The notes under the pieces are model-generated. The model ran no database searches and had not been told where the DNA came from. It saw nothing but the letters and a program-made list of their open reading frames with translations. Below, in pieces: positions 36,215-45,142 of a DNA stretch of 64,000 nt. How positions within the stretch are numbered: the stretch's first letter is position 1; each line of letters begins with the position of its first letter. The stretch lies in assembly GCA_965223215.1 (NCBI GenBank), contig CBDCVZ010000010.1, positions 7,812,001 to 7,876,000 on the forward strand, given 5' to 3'. This DNA comes from JABDMH01 sp965223215. Its GTDB lineage: Bacteria; Bacteroidota; Bacteroidia; Chitinophagales; Saprospiraceae. Position numbers and translations under genes: made by a program.

Positions 36215-37165
36215 CTATTTTTTTTGATAAAATAGCCAATCAAATTCACGCTTAAAGCCAAGTTTTTGGTTGAGCCTGAACATAGGGTTGTTTTTTTCGT
36301 TTTCTGTCCAGATTTTTTTGATTCCTGGCAGCAGCTGTTGTACTTGAATGAAAGATGAGCACTTCATCCCAAAAGCAATGCCCTGACGCCGATAAGCAGG
36401 CAAGACACCAGTCAAACCTTGATAGAGATAATTTGGAGCGTTGGGTCGGCTTTCTAGTTCGGTGGCACCCAACAATTCTCCCAATGGGGATAGGGCCACC
36501 AAGCTACAGCGAGTTTGGACCCGATCATCATAGGTGCGTCGGTGATTCCATTGATCGAATGTTTCTGGCTGATGGGGCATGTGCCAGGGTATGTCTAGAT
36601 CAATGGTGCTTAGGAGATGATGAAGTTCACGGTCGGAATAGCCCCGCTCCGCAAGATCTTGGTAGCTTACAAATTGAATTCCTTTTGACTGGATCCCATC
36701 AAGGCGTGAGGTGAAAGGATCTGGTGTCCACTCTTCAAAATCAAGGGCTGATACATGCTCGCAGGTCGCTAACGTAAACCCCCTCTTTTCTAAGAAATGT
36801 GGACCTGTTTCAATTAAGGTGCTGGTTCCAGCTTCTAGAAAGTGGATGGGGTGGTGTGTCTTTAGACTTGACAGATGTCGGTACATAAAATCACCGTACC
36901 CCTGACCTTGCTCTGCCGCAGCAGTCACAATCTCCATAGAATAGTTATGTAGGTCGTCGGTCCACAAAGTATTTTGTAATTGACCAAAGCCCAGGGTTCG
37001 CCCCTCTACGCGATAAATAAATCGCTTTAATTCTTTAGCACGATTATTTTCGTCTTCTGCTTGAAGTTCCTTGGTGTGCGTAGGAAACATCGGATAGTAG
37101 GCATTGTATAGCTGCACTACTTCACAATAATGCTCTTCAGAGAAATTAAAGGCAGTGATGTTCAT
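36215..37165 (-). CDS. Tandem GNAT acetyltransferase
   Basis: A 316-residue cytoplasmic protein with two GNAT folds. The first acetyl-CoA loop appears in AAAEQGQGYGDFMYRHL (about 82-98); the second is the more canonical TGVLPAYRRQGIAFGMK (about 251-267), followed by WTENEKNNPMFRLNQKLGF. Double GNAT proteins of this kind occur in antibiotic or mycothiol acetylation; the acceptor here is unknown. The first loop departs from Q/RxxGxG/A but keeps QGQGYG, so both halves may still bind acetyl-CoA. Confidence 0.85.
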   Translation of the reverse strand: MNITAFNFSEEHYCEVVQLYNAYYPMFPTHTKELQAEDENNRAKELKRFIYRVEGRTLGFGQLQNTLWTDDLHNYSMEIVTAAAEQGQGYGDFMYRHLSSLKTHHPIHFLEAGTSTLIETGPHFLEKRGFTLATCEHVSALDFEEWTPDPFTSRLDGIQSKGIQFVSYQDLAERGYSDRELHHLLSTIDLDIPWHMPHQPETFDQWNHRRTYDDRVQTRCSLVALSPLGELLGATELESRPNAPNYLYQGLTGVLPAYRRQGIAFGMKCSSFIQVQQLLPGIKKIWTENEKNNPMFRLNQKLGFKREFDWLFYQKK

Positions 37166-37444
37166 GCTGATAAAAAATTGTCAATGCAAAGATGCATCTA
37201 TTGGCTATAAACTGCCTGAGATCTGCAGGTCCTGGGTCATGGACGGTGTTTACTTTTCCCGAATCTGGTGTCTCATCTGATAAAATCGAGTGGTTAATCG
37301 GATAGTTAACCACCTTCATAGAATATCCTCCTTTTGCTGTAACTGCTGGCAGGACAACTCGTCTATTAGGTCAGAAAGAGGCTGGAGAGTTGATGAGGAA
37401 CTAAAATCGAAGGGCCAGCTGATTGGAACCTAAATAATTGTGAT

Positions 37445-39865
37445 ATGAAAAGAGTTGCTACTTTTTTAACGCTATTCCTTTGCCTGTCGCCCATGTTTGC
37501 ACAGGCCCCCTCGGGAATAAGTGGGGTTGTGGTTGATGAGGCTGGAGGGGCCGTTTCGTACAGTACCGTTATGCTCTACCGGGTATCGGATACAGCCCTG
37601 GTCAAAGCCAATATTTCTGAGGAAGCCGGCCAGTTTCGATTTGAAAATATCGCGCCGGACAAGTATTTCTTGCAGGTGTCGTTCGTTGGATATGAAAATG
37701 CCACGACCGACCACTTTATGCTCGAAGCATCTCAACAGCTAGACCTGGCAGAAGTAGTGCTCAATGAACGGGCTACGGATCTCGACGAGGTAGTGGTTAG
37801 GGCCGCTCGACCTATTGTGGAAGTGCAGCCGGACAAAACAGTATTTAATATAGATGGTAGTATCAATGCAAGTGGAAGTGATGCCTTGGAGCTTCTTCGC
37901 AAGGCGCCAGGTGTGGTGGTTGACAACAACGAGCGCGTGATGTTGCTGGGTAAGAATGGTGTTCAGATTTATATTGATGGCAAAGAGTCACCCCTCGGTA
38001 CCGATGATCTAGCTGACTTCTTAAAATCACTTCAATCAGATGAAATTGACGCATTTGAAATCATTACAAATCCATCGGCAAAGTACGAAGCAGAGGGCAA
38101 CGCCGGCATCATCAATATTCGCATTAAGAAAGATAAAAGCCTGGGTACCAATGGTACGCTGACTACGAATCTAAGGCAGGGAATTACGATGAAAAACAGT
38201 AATTCTTTAAGTTTTAATCATCGCAATTCAGAAATGAATTTGTTTGGTCGTTACGGCAATTCTTTTGGTCAATGGCGCAATTTTAATAATATTCTCCGAC
38301 TCCAATCTGGTCAGGGGTTCGATGCCCACAGCGACATGGTTACAGACAACAAAGATCATAATTATCGCCTTGGAATTGATTTTTTTCTCAACAAGAATAG
38401 CACCTTGGGTTTGTTGGTCAACGGATCTACCAGCCAGGGAGATTGGTATAGTGCGGCTAGAACGCGCATCTATCGGCTAGATGATCTGGAAAATACAGGA
38501 TTTTTGCATGCCGAGAATACGATGGTAAGGAGCAGGGATAATTTTAACGCAAACATCAACTACCTTCTAAAGGGGAAGAAGGGCAGTACCCTAAATATGG
38601 ATGCAGACGTGGGGCTCTTCCGAAATCGTTCAGCTTCGTTCCAACCCAATCGCTACTTTGATTCCGAAGAATCGGTGTTGGAAGAGGAACGCATTTTTCG
38701 AAATCTCACTCCAACCGATGTGGATATTTACACTTTTAAATTGGACTATGAGGCAGCCTTGGCCGGTGGCAAGGTCGGTTTAGGTGGTAAAACCGCATTT
38801 GTGCGAACCGACAACACGTTTGATTTCTTTGATGTGGTAGACGGTGTTGATCTAAAAAATAATGATCGCAGCAACAATTTTATTTATGAGGAAAATGTAA
38901 ATGCGCTTTATGCAACCTATCAATGGCAGAAAGGTAAATGGAATTTGATGGGAGGTATGCGCATGGAACACACTCATTCAATGGGCGATTTAACTTCACT
39001 GCAATCTCAAAATGATGAGCTGGTTGAACGAGACTATCTCGATTTATTTCCCAGCGCTGGGATTACTTTTGCACCCAGTCAAAATAACTCCTGGCGCGTA
39101 AATTATAGTCGCCGTATTGATCGCCCCAGCTATCAGGACCTTAACCCCTTCGAGATGAAGCTCGATGAGCTGACGTTTCAAAAAGGCAATGCTTTTCTAA
39201 ATCCGCAATACACCCACAGCGTTTCCTTGACCCATACCTACAAATATAAATTGAATACCACTTTGAGTTATAGTGTGACCAATGACCTGATCACCGAAAT
39301 TACGGATACCTTCAGCGCCGATGCATCATTCATCACCTATGTTAATCTGGCCAAACAAAAAAATATTAGCCTGGCTGTGAGTTATCCATTTTCAGTTAAT
39401 AAATGGTGGAGTGTTTATACCAACGCTACAGCCTATCGCGTGGCTAATAAAGCAGATTTCGGTGGAGCCAAGATCATTGATATTTCCGCCAATGTTTTCA
39501 CCTTTTATGGACAGAATACTTTTTTGCTGCCGAAAGATTTAAAGCTCGAGGTCTCGGGCTTCTACAATTCACCGGGACTTTGGGGAGGCAATTTTAGGAC
39601 TGAGAGCCTTTGGAACATTGACCTCGGCTTGCAGATGAAACTACTGCAAGGCAAGGCTAATCTTAAGGTGGCATTAACCGATGTATTTAAGACTCAGCGA
39701 TGGACTGGAACGAATGAGTTTGGTGCTCTACGAGTAGTGGCGGGCGGTGGCTATGAAAGCAGACAGCTACGAGCCACCTTCAACTACAATTTTGGCAATC
39801 GCGAAGTCAAGGCGATCCGAACGAGGAGCACCGGTCTTGAATCTGAAAAGAGTCGGGTTAAATAG
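37445..39865 (+). CDS. TonB-dependent-receptor-like outer-membrane beta-barrel protein
   Basis: An 806-residue protein with a signal peptide (cut near PMFAQ), a carboxypeptidase-regulatory-like beta domain (about 23-100, SGVVVDEAGGAVSYSTVMLY), a plug region beginning DEVVVRAARPIVEVQPDKTV and containing IYIDGKESPLG and NAGIINIRIKK, then a long barrel. This is the outer-membrane beta-barrel family close to TonB-dependent receptors. No SusD partner is adjacent. It lies before the cysteine-rich sensor locus but a terminator separates them. The ligand is unknown. Confidence 0.9.
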   Translation: MKRVATFLTLFLCLSPMFAQAPSGISGVVVDEAGGAVSYSTVMLYRVSDTALVKANISEEAGQFRFENIAPDKYFLQVSFVGYENATTDHFMLEASQQLDLAEVVLNERATDLDEVVVRAARPIVEVQPDKTVFNIDGSINASGSDALELLRKAPGVVVDNNERVMLLGKNGVQIYIDGKESPLGTDDLADFLKSLQSDEIDAFEIITNPSAKYEAEGNAGIINIRIKKDKSLGTNGTLTTNLRQGITMKNSNSLSFNHRNSEMNLFGRYGNSFGQWRNFNNILRLQSGQGFDAHSDMVTDNKDHNYRLGIDFFLNKNSTLGLLVNGSTSQGDWYSAARTRIYRLDDLENTGFLHAENTMVRSRDNFNANINYLLKGKKGSTLNMDADVGLFRNRSASFQPNRYFDSEESVLEEERIFRNLTPTDVDIYTFKLDYEAALAGGKVGLGGKTAFVRTDNTFDFFDVVDGVDLKNNDRSNNFIYEENVNALYATYQWQKGKWNLMGGMRMEHTHSMGDLTSLQSQNDELVERDYLDLFPSAGITFAPSQNNSWRVNYSRRIDRPSYQDLNPFEMKLDELTFQKGNAFLNPQYTHSVSLTHTYKYKLNTTLSYSVTNDLITEITDTFSADASFITYVNLAKQKNISLAVSYPFSVNKWWSVYTNATAYRVANKADFGGAKIIDISANVFTFYGQNTFLLPKDLKLEVSGFYNSPGLWGGNFRTESLWNIDLGLQMKLLQGKANLKVALTDVFKTQRWTGTNEFGALRVVAGGGYESRQLRATFNYNFGNREVKAIRTRSTGLESEKSRVK

Positions 39866-40107
39866 ATTAGCGATCAGCGGTATGAAGGCAGCAGACGTGC
39901 GTAAGTATGTTGCTCATGATAAAATGGTTATGATTCTTATCCAATGCTGTAACCATTTGGCGGATGACGCTCGTTCGACTTGATTTTTTTGCGATGCTAC
40001 CAACTAACCCTACAGTTACCCTACAGCGTTGGCACGAAATTTGAGAAGAGTAGAGTGTAATCTGAAATGACCTAAAATCATTCTACGGATTTGAGTGTGT
40101 TTATTGT

Positions 40108-40133
40108 AAAGGGCCCTTTTCGGGGCCCTTTTT
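40108..40133 (+). terminator. Strong hairpin terminator
   Basis: AAAGGGCCC at 40108-40116 pairs perfectly with GGGCCCTTT at 40123-40131, with a 6-nt loop and a short T run after it. It lies between the convergent receptor gene and the cysteine-rich protein gene and could act in both directions. Confidence 0.85.
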
Positions 40134-40146
40134 GCGTATTAGCACC

Positions 40147-40515
40147 TCAATCGGCTCCGATCAAGGCAGATGGCCTCGGTTTTCTTAGTGCAAGCTTTTC
40201 TATTGGCTCCAAACGGACAAGGGTCGTTTTCTTCACCTTCGATGGGGCAGTCATAGCTTTACTTCCCTCACAGCATGGGGGAGGACAGATCAAACGGCAA
40301 ATGGGTGGGCAATCACTGGGTGCACATTCTTTTTGATTGTAGGCTGCAGCCACGGCCGTAGCCGGCTTAGTATTGACATCAGGCTGATCCAAATTGGCCT
40401 TGGTGATCATGGCAACAGCCTTCGCACATTGTGCGGGTTCGCACTTTTGGGCCGATGCGTGATAGTCTAATGCCACCATAAATAGCATTAATCCTAGAAA
40501 TTGTAAAATTTTCAT
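40147..40515 (-). CDS. Secreted cysteine-rich small protein divergent from the sensor kinase
   Basis: The ATG at 40515 gives 122 residues with a signal peptide cut near ASAQ. The mature part (about 99 residues) has eight cysteines: CEPAQC (25, 30), CAPSDC (64, 69), C73, C77 and the pair CC (81, 82), with many prolines. The tail is basic (KKTTLVRLEP, LRKPRPS). I do not recognise the family. It is divergent from a histidine kinase whose sensor domain also has eight cysteines with similar short spacings, so the two probably belong to one system: a metal- or redox-binding protein and its regulator. The direct binding of a metal is inference. Confidence 0.75.
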   Translation of the reverse strand: MKILQFLGLMLFMVALDYHASAQKCEPAQCAKAVAMITKANLDQPDVNTKPATAVAAAYNQKECAPSDCPPICRLICPPPCCEGSKAMTAPSKVKKTTLVRLEPIEKLALRKPRPSALIGAD

Positions 40516-40533
40516 GATATTGAATTTAGTTGC

Positions 40534-40550
40534 CCTCAGATCCGCTGAGG
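40534..40550. promoter_or_regulatory. Perfect inverted repeat in the leader of the cysteine-rich gene
   Basis: CCTCAG at 40534-40539 and CTGAGG at 40545-40550 form a 6-bp inverted repeat with a 5-bp spacer, 19 bp before the ATG of the cysteine-rich gene. It may be an operator or a small leader hairpin. Confidence 0.4.
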
Positions 40551-40608
40551 TAACGGTTGTTGTAACGAAACCCAAGTTAGATCTGGGGGCCTTTGCTGGC
40601 TGTGTTTC

Positions 40609-40641
40609 AGTCGTTATTGAGCTGTTAATCAGCTGTTAAAT
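40609..40641. promoter_or_regulatory. 11-bp direct repeats, candidate OmpR-family operator
   Basis: AGCTGTTAATC (40620-40630) is followed at once by AGCTGTTAAAT (40631-40641); a weaker copy AGTCGTTATTG (40609-40619) precedes. The period of 11 bp places the half-sites on one face of the helix, as typical for OmpR-type response regulators. The site lies 38 bp before the kinase ATG and in the region shared with the divergent cysteine-rich gene, so it could control both. Confidence 0.6.
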
Positions 40642-40678
40642 CCACCGACTGAGCTGCATATTGGCGTACCTTTCAGTT

Positions 40679-41935
40679 ATGAAATGGGATAAGACATCCT
40701 ACTTAATAGGACTTATTAGTCTTTGTTTCCTATTGATCGTGGCCTTACAGGTCTATTGGTTGCAAGAATCGAAAAAAACGATCGAGGCCCAGTTCAATCA
40801 AAAGGTTTCGCTCGCGCTCACCACCGCTGTCGAAGAATTGGAAGGTTGCAGTAGTGAGGGCTGTGCGATGAAAAATGAGGGCTGTCTTGCTTTAGCCAGT
40901 AATGAGTTGCCGTTTAAAAGTGCTTGCTTGCAAAGAGGTCATATCAATCAAGAAGCCCTTCAAGATGCCATTGAAAGTGCCCTAGCTTTCTACGATCTGC
41001 CCAGTGATTTTGAAATCGGTCTATTGCAATCCTGTGACGAAGCTTGCGATCCGTCTCTGCCGAATTGTTGTGCGTTGGTTCCTTTCAATGCAGAGTTTGA
41101 TCAATACGTAAATATCATATTTCCGGGTCACAAAGCCTATGTGCGAGATAAAATGTGGCTTATGCTGTTATCTTCAGGTTTAATTCTGGCCTTCATTTTA
41201 TTTGTTTTTCTGTTGACGATACGCTCTTTGCTGACTCAAAAAAATATTGCCACCTTCAATAAGGACTTCTTTAATAATATGGCACATGAGTTTCGTACAC
41301 CTTTAGCCAACATTCATTTGGCCCTCAATCGGATCAAACACAAATCGGGAGGTGCCACAAGAGATCCCTATCTGAGTATTATTGAGGCTGAAAATGAAAA
41401 ATTAAATCAAAATGTAGAAAGGGTACTTTCTCTCGCGAAGTTAGACAATGGGCAATATGAACTACGTAAGGAGGAGATTAACGTTCAAAAATTATTGGAT
41501 GATATTGTGAGAGATATGTCCCTCATCTTAACGGATGCAAACGCAAGGGTAGATATTGATCCCGAAATTAGCAAATACAAGATTTGGGCAGATCCACTCC
41601 ATCTCAGTCATGCGTTCCGAAATCTCATTGACAATGCCATCAAATACTGTGATCAAACTCCGCACATCCGTATTTCACTTCGACCAGTGACCGAGGGGAT
41701 AAAATTAATCTTTGAAGACAATGGAGTTGGCATTGACCAGGAACAGAAGAAATTGGTTTTTGACCGATTTTCAAGAGTTGATCAGGAGGCGGAAGTAAAA
41801 GGATACGGCTTAGGTTTATCGTATGTGAAAATGATTGTAGAATTGCATAAAGGGAAGATTAAACTATTTAGTGGTACTGGTCAGGGCAGTCGATTTGAAC
41901 TTTACCTGCCACAAACCATTCAACCGAGTATTTGA
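40679..41935 (+). CDS. Sensor histidine kinase with cysteine-rich periplasmic domain
   Basis: I chose the ATG at 40679 (418 residues); a TTG lies 18 bp upstream. Two membrane helices (about 9-27 and 159-181) enclose a periplasmic sensor of about 130 residues with eight cysteines (57, 62, 69, 83, 119, 123, 130, 131) in groups such as CSSEGCAMKNEGC and CDEACDPSLPNCC. The cytoplasmic part has the phosphorylated histidine H203 in MAHEFRTPLANIHLAL, the N box NAIKYC, and the G boxes DNGVGID and GYGLGLSYV. There is no HAMP domain. The gene is followed after 1 bp by its response regulator. Metal or thiol-redox sensing is inferred from the cysteines. Confidence 0.92.
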   Translation: MKWDKTSYLIGLISLCFLLIVALQVYWLQESKKTIEAQFNQKVSLALTTAVEELEGCSSEGCAMKNEGCLALASNELPFKSACLQRGHINQEALQDAIESALAFYDLPSDFEIGLLQSCDEACDPSLPNCCALVPFNAEFDQYVNIIFPGHKAYVRDKMWLMLLSSGLILAFILFVFLLTIRSLLTQKNIATFNKDFFNNMAHEFRTPLANIHLALNRIKHKSGGATRDPYLSIIEAENEKLNQNVERVLSLAKLDNGQYELRKEEINVQKLLDDIVRDMSLILTDANARVDIDPEISKYKIWADPLHLSHAFRNLIDNAIKYCDQTPHIRISLRPVTEGIKLIFEDNGVGIDQEQKKLVFDRFSRVDQEAEVKGYGLGLSYVKMIVELHKGKIKLFSGTGQGSRFELYLPQTIQPSI

Positions 41936-41936
41936 A

Positions 41937-42659
41937 GTGACTAATTCAGCAGCCAGAATTCTGCTTGTCGAAGATGATCGTAGTTTGGGATTTCTGATAA
42001 GTGAAATCCTTACCGATGCGGGATATTTGGTTAATCATTGCATCACAGGGGAGGAAGCCATTCGAGCATTGGGAAAATACAAGGTCGACCTTTGTCTGTT
42101 GGACGTCATGCTTCCCACCTATGATGGATTTACATTGGCCAAAAAGATCAAAGCCTTAAATTTAGATGTCCCCTTTCTTTTCCTGACCGCCCGTTCCCTA
42201 AAGGAAGATGCAATCAAGGGATATGAATTAGGGGCCGATGACTATATTACCAAGCCCTTTGATCAAGATCTACTTTTGTACAAGATTAAGGCTGTCTTAG
42301 GGCGGATAAGCAGTAAGGCCGCCTCGGCAGAAACACAGAAACTTTTTCAAATTGGCAATTTTACTTTTGACTATGAAGCACATTCTTTGGTCAATGGAAA
42401 AAGTAAACTACGACTGACCGAAAAGGAAAATGAAGTTTTATTCTTGCTTTGTTCAAATTTGAATCGAGTGGTACGAAGAGATGAGGCCGTTGAACGAATT
42501 TATGGGAAGAGAGATTATTTCTTAGGTCGAAGTTTTGATGTTTTCATTTCTAAGATCAGAAAATATCTAAGCGCCGATCCAAGCCTACAGATTGAAAATG
42601 TCTATCGAGTCGGATTTATTCTGACTGATAGCCAGCGAGAAGGAAGACCCAACGCCTGA
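41937..42659 (+). CDS. OmpR-family response regulator
   Basis: A GTG at 41937, 1 bp after the kinase stop, gives 240 residues. The receiver has the acidic pair EDD (12-14), the phospho-acceptor D56 in LCLLDVMLP and the conserved lysine in ADDYITKPFD. A winged-helix OmpR/PhoB effector follows (about 140-236: SKLRLTEKENEVLFLLCSN to IENVYRVGFIL). It should act with the upstream kinase and bind tandem repeats such as those at 40609-40641. Confidence 0.93.
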   Translation: MTNSAARILLVEDDRSLGFLISEILTDAGYLVNHCITGEEAIRALGKYKVDLCLLDVMLPTYDGFTLAKKIKALNLDVPFLFLTARSLKEDAIKGYELGADDYITKPFDQDLLLYKIKAVLGRISSKAASAETQKLFQIGNFTFDYEAHSLVNGKSKLRLTEKENEVLFLLCSNLNRVVRRDEAVERIYGKRDYFLGRSFDVFISKIRKYLSADPSLQIENVYRVGFILTDSQREGRPNA

Positions 42660-43025
42660 TCAGGTGGATTTCGATACCCTGCTGTTTACCCTTACTTTTA
42701 TTATCCAACCATGCTTATTGCGCAGATTTAACACCTGCTGACCACCTCGATAAATCTGGTTACAGCACGTCTGCAATCGTCCTTCAGGGGGTGAATCCGG
42801 TTCGTGAAAATCAAATGCTTAAACTGGAATAAATAAAACCGGCAGAGCAAAATTCGATGTCGCCTTTCATATCGAATGTCCTTACGTGGGTTCATAATAT
42901 TCAGCCCTCTTCGCACAATTCCTAGCTGGCTTCGGACCTATTTTTTGTTATGGGCGGGACTATCGAATTCTTTCGGAGCCCATGAAAAGACAAGCATGGA
43001 ACTAGAATAATTGATAACTTGTCCA
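42660..43025. other. Intergenic region after the two-component genes
   Basis: This 366-bp stretch has no gene that I can support. It must carry a terminator for the response regulator and a promoter for the lectin gene, but I see no clear hairpin or TAnnTTTG motif. Confidence 0.45.
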
Positions 43026-43742
43026 ATGCTTCGTTTTGTCCTGTCCCTGGCCATCCTGTTCTTGTTGACCTCGATCAGTGTCAAGGCACAACGTCCAACG
43101 GTGGAAGATTTTACCATGAGTGGTGATACGTATCTCACCGAAGAGGAGTGTTTTCGATTGACCGATGAGTTAGACTATTCCTCGGGATCGATTTGGTACA
43201 AATTACCCATTGATCTGCGAAAAGCATTTTCGATTCGATTATCCATTATGGCTGGTTGTCAAGACGATATTGGAGCCGATGGAATGGTATTTGCCTTTGC
43301 ACCCCAAGCCAACATTACTGGCTTTAGGGGGGAAGGGATTGGCTATTCCGGATTGGCACCTTCCGTGGGTATTGAAATAGATACATGGCTCAACGAGCAT
43401 CTAAATGATCCTGTCGAAGACCATCTCTCGATCATGCTAAACGGTCGAGTAGGGCATTGGAATGATCTTGTCGGCCCGATTAAGATACCCAACATCGAAG
43501 ATTGTAATAGACACGGATTTTACGTAAACTGGAATCCATCTTCCAAGACATTGAGTGTCGAGATTGATGGCCAGGAGGTTATCGCTGCACAGTTTGATCT
43601 AGTAGGCAAAGTGTTTGGGGGCAACCCGATTGTATATTGGGGTATGACCGCCGCCACCGGTCGCTATAATAATATGCATGAGGTCTGTTTTGACCGGATC
43701 GCATTTCAGGATAAACCTCCTAAATCAAATCTTGGAGAGTAG
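43026..43742 (+). CDS. Secreted L-type (legume-like) lectin domain protein
   Basis: The ATG at 43026 gives 238 residues with a signal peptide cut near SVKAQ. The body is one L-type lectin jelly roll: DGMVFAFAP, followed by GIGYSGLAPSVGIEIDTW, is the family core around the metal site, and GFYVNWNPSSKTLSVEIDG matches the back sheet. There is no C-terminal sorting domain, so it may stay in the periplasm or be a subunit. It likely binds glycans; whose is unknown. Confidence 0.83.
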   Translation: MLRFVLSLAILFLLTSISVKAQRPTVEDFTMSGDTYLTEEECFRLTDELDYSSGSIWYKLPIDLRKAFSIRLSIMAGCQDDIGADGMVFAFAPQANITGFRGEGIGYSGLAPSVGIEIDTWLNEHLNDPVEDHLSIMLNGRVGHWNDLVGPIKIPNIEDCNRHGFYVNWNPSSKTLSVEIDGQEVIAAQFDLVGKVFGGNPIVYWGMTAATGRYNNMHEVCFDRIAFQDKPPKSNLGE

Positions 43743-43767
43743 GATAACCCTACCCGATAAGAGTCAT

Positions 43768-44820
43768 TTATTTTAGTCCTTTAATGATTACATTGCCAGT
43801 CCCGTTTTTCCAGCAAGGATAACCAAAATCACGCTTGACTATTTTCCCATCGGTAATATTCCGGTAAAACTGGGACAGATAGGCCTTGAGCCTTAACCTA
43901 TTGGTGGCACCGAGATCCGCCTGATCGATTAGGCCCAGTAGCGTCGTTTTTTTGGTAGTGAATTTCTCAAAGATCGGATTTAATTCATCTAATTTATCCA
44001 GGCAGAATCCTCGGTATCGCCGCTTGGTCACGCTGCTCAATTGCAAGGCTTCCGACGGCCTGGCATAGGGTGCATCGACAAACCCGGCATGATCAAAGTC
44101 GTACGGCACTGGTACTGGCAGATTAATACCTTCCTTGCGTAGTAGTTTAATGTTATGTCTAAATTCAATCGACCAGTCCGTATTGCCAATAAAGTATTGA
44201 AATACGGCCATGGTCAAATAACTATCTCGGTGCATCTTATTGCCCCGCAGTCCGTCTCGTTTGAAGATTTCTGCATCGAGTCTGGAAGCCATTAAATCAT
44301 CGTCCTCTAAAATAAAACCGGTCACATTTTCTGCTATCGTACCGAGGTGATCAATAAAATTAATATTAACCAGTCGAACCTGAAATGCGAAATCACTGAC
44401 TTCCTGATACATCTTATAGATCAAATATTCTTCAATCATGTCTTGTGTGCCCCTGCAAGGTAAAACCAGTTTTAATTTGTCTTGACCCGCAAAGATGGAG
44501 TGCTCCGGTGTTTTCTTCGAGCTAAAGTTTAATTGAAGGGGAGGAAACTCACAGTTGCCCATCGTGAGTCGAAAATGACCTCTGGTCTTAATTTTTAATC
44601 CGTAAGTTTCGGATTCTCCCTCAACGGATATTTGACAGTCGCGATATTCAGCGTCGTCGTGCCGATCTCTAAATATCGACTTAAAATCTCCTGTGAGGTT
44701 GATGGTAAGCGGAGCGTCACTTGCGAACAACTGAGAGCTCTGGCTATGAACACCGGAAGTCCACAAAATGGACGCCAGTATAAATACCAACCTTCCCAAC
44801 TTAATTGCCTTGTTCATCAT
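43768..44820 (-). CDS. Secreted CotH-like protein (putative atypical kinase fold)
   Basis: I chose the ATG at 44820 (350 residues) because it gives a good signal peptide (cut near GVHSQ); ATGs at 44847 and 44817 are alternatives. The body shows KIKTRGHFR, then LVLPCRGTQDMIEEYLIYKMYQ, FQYFIGNTDWSIEFRHNIKLL and VPVPYDFDHAGF. The last two resemble the catalytic GN.D...HN and DFD elements of CotH spore-coat kinases, so a protein-kinase-like phosphotransfer role is possible. Similarity is by motif only and I am not sure. Confidence 0.6.
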   Translation of the reverse strand: MMNKAIKLGRLVFILASILWTSGVHSQSSQLFASDAPLTINLTGDFKSIFRDRHDDAEYRDCQISVEGESETYGLKIKTRGHFRLTMGNCEFPPLQLNFSSKKTPEHSIFAGQDKLKLVLPCRGTQDMIEEYLIYKMYQEVSDFAFQVRLVNINFIDHLGTIAENVTGFILEDDDLMASRLDAEIFKRDGLRGNKMHRDSYLTMAVFQYFIGNTDWSIEFRHNIKLLRKEGINLPVPVPYDFDHAGFVDAPYARPSEALQLSSVTKRRYRGFCLDKLDELNPIFEKFTTKKTTLLGLIDQADLGATNRLRLKAYLSQFYRNITDGKIVKRDFGYPCWKNGTGNVIIKGLK

Positions 44821-45142
44821 GCATTTTTGGCCATGGTCGAAAGCCATTGGTATTCGTCAATTTACAAACTATTTCACCGCTAAGGAAGAAGATGAAATAC
44901 TTTTACTCCAGATTGATTTAGATAGCCAATCAAGCATCAATATATTGCAAGAAGTCGGAGGTCTCATGGAGTATATCCAAAATTTTTCTTGATTTAGCCA
45001 GCGGGGTTAAAGATAGCTCCCTCTGATTTCATATATGGTCCTGAAGCCTATCATCGAACGATGGTGTCGGTGACTGGACAGCTATTGAATCGAAACCAGT
45101 CTATCCATAAATGCTATTTTAGACGGGTCCAAAGGAAAAGGT
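44821..45142. other. Intergenic region between divergent genes
   Basis: This 322-bp region separates the CotH-like gene and the second oxidoreductase gene. I see no additional gene or distinctive motif. Confidence 0.45.
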
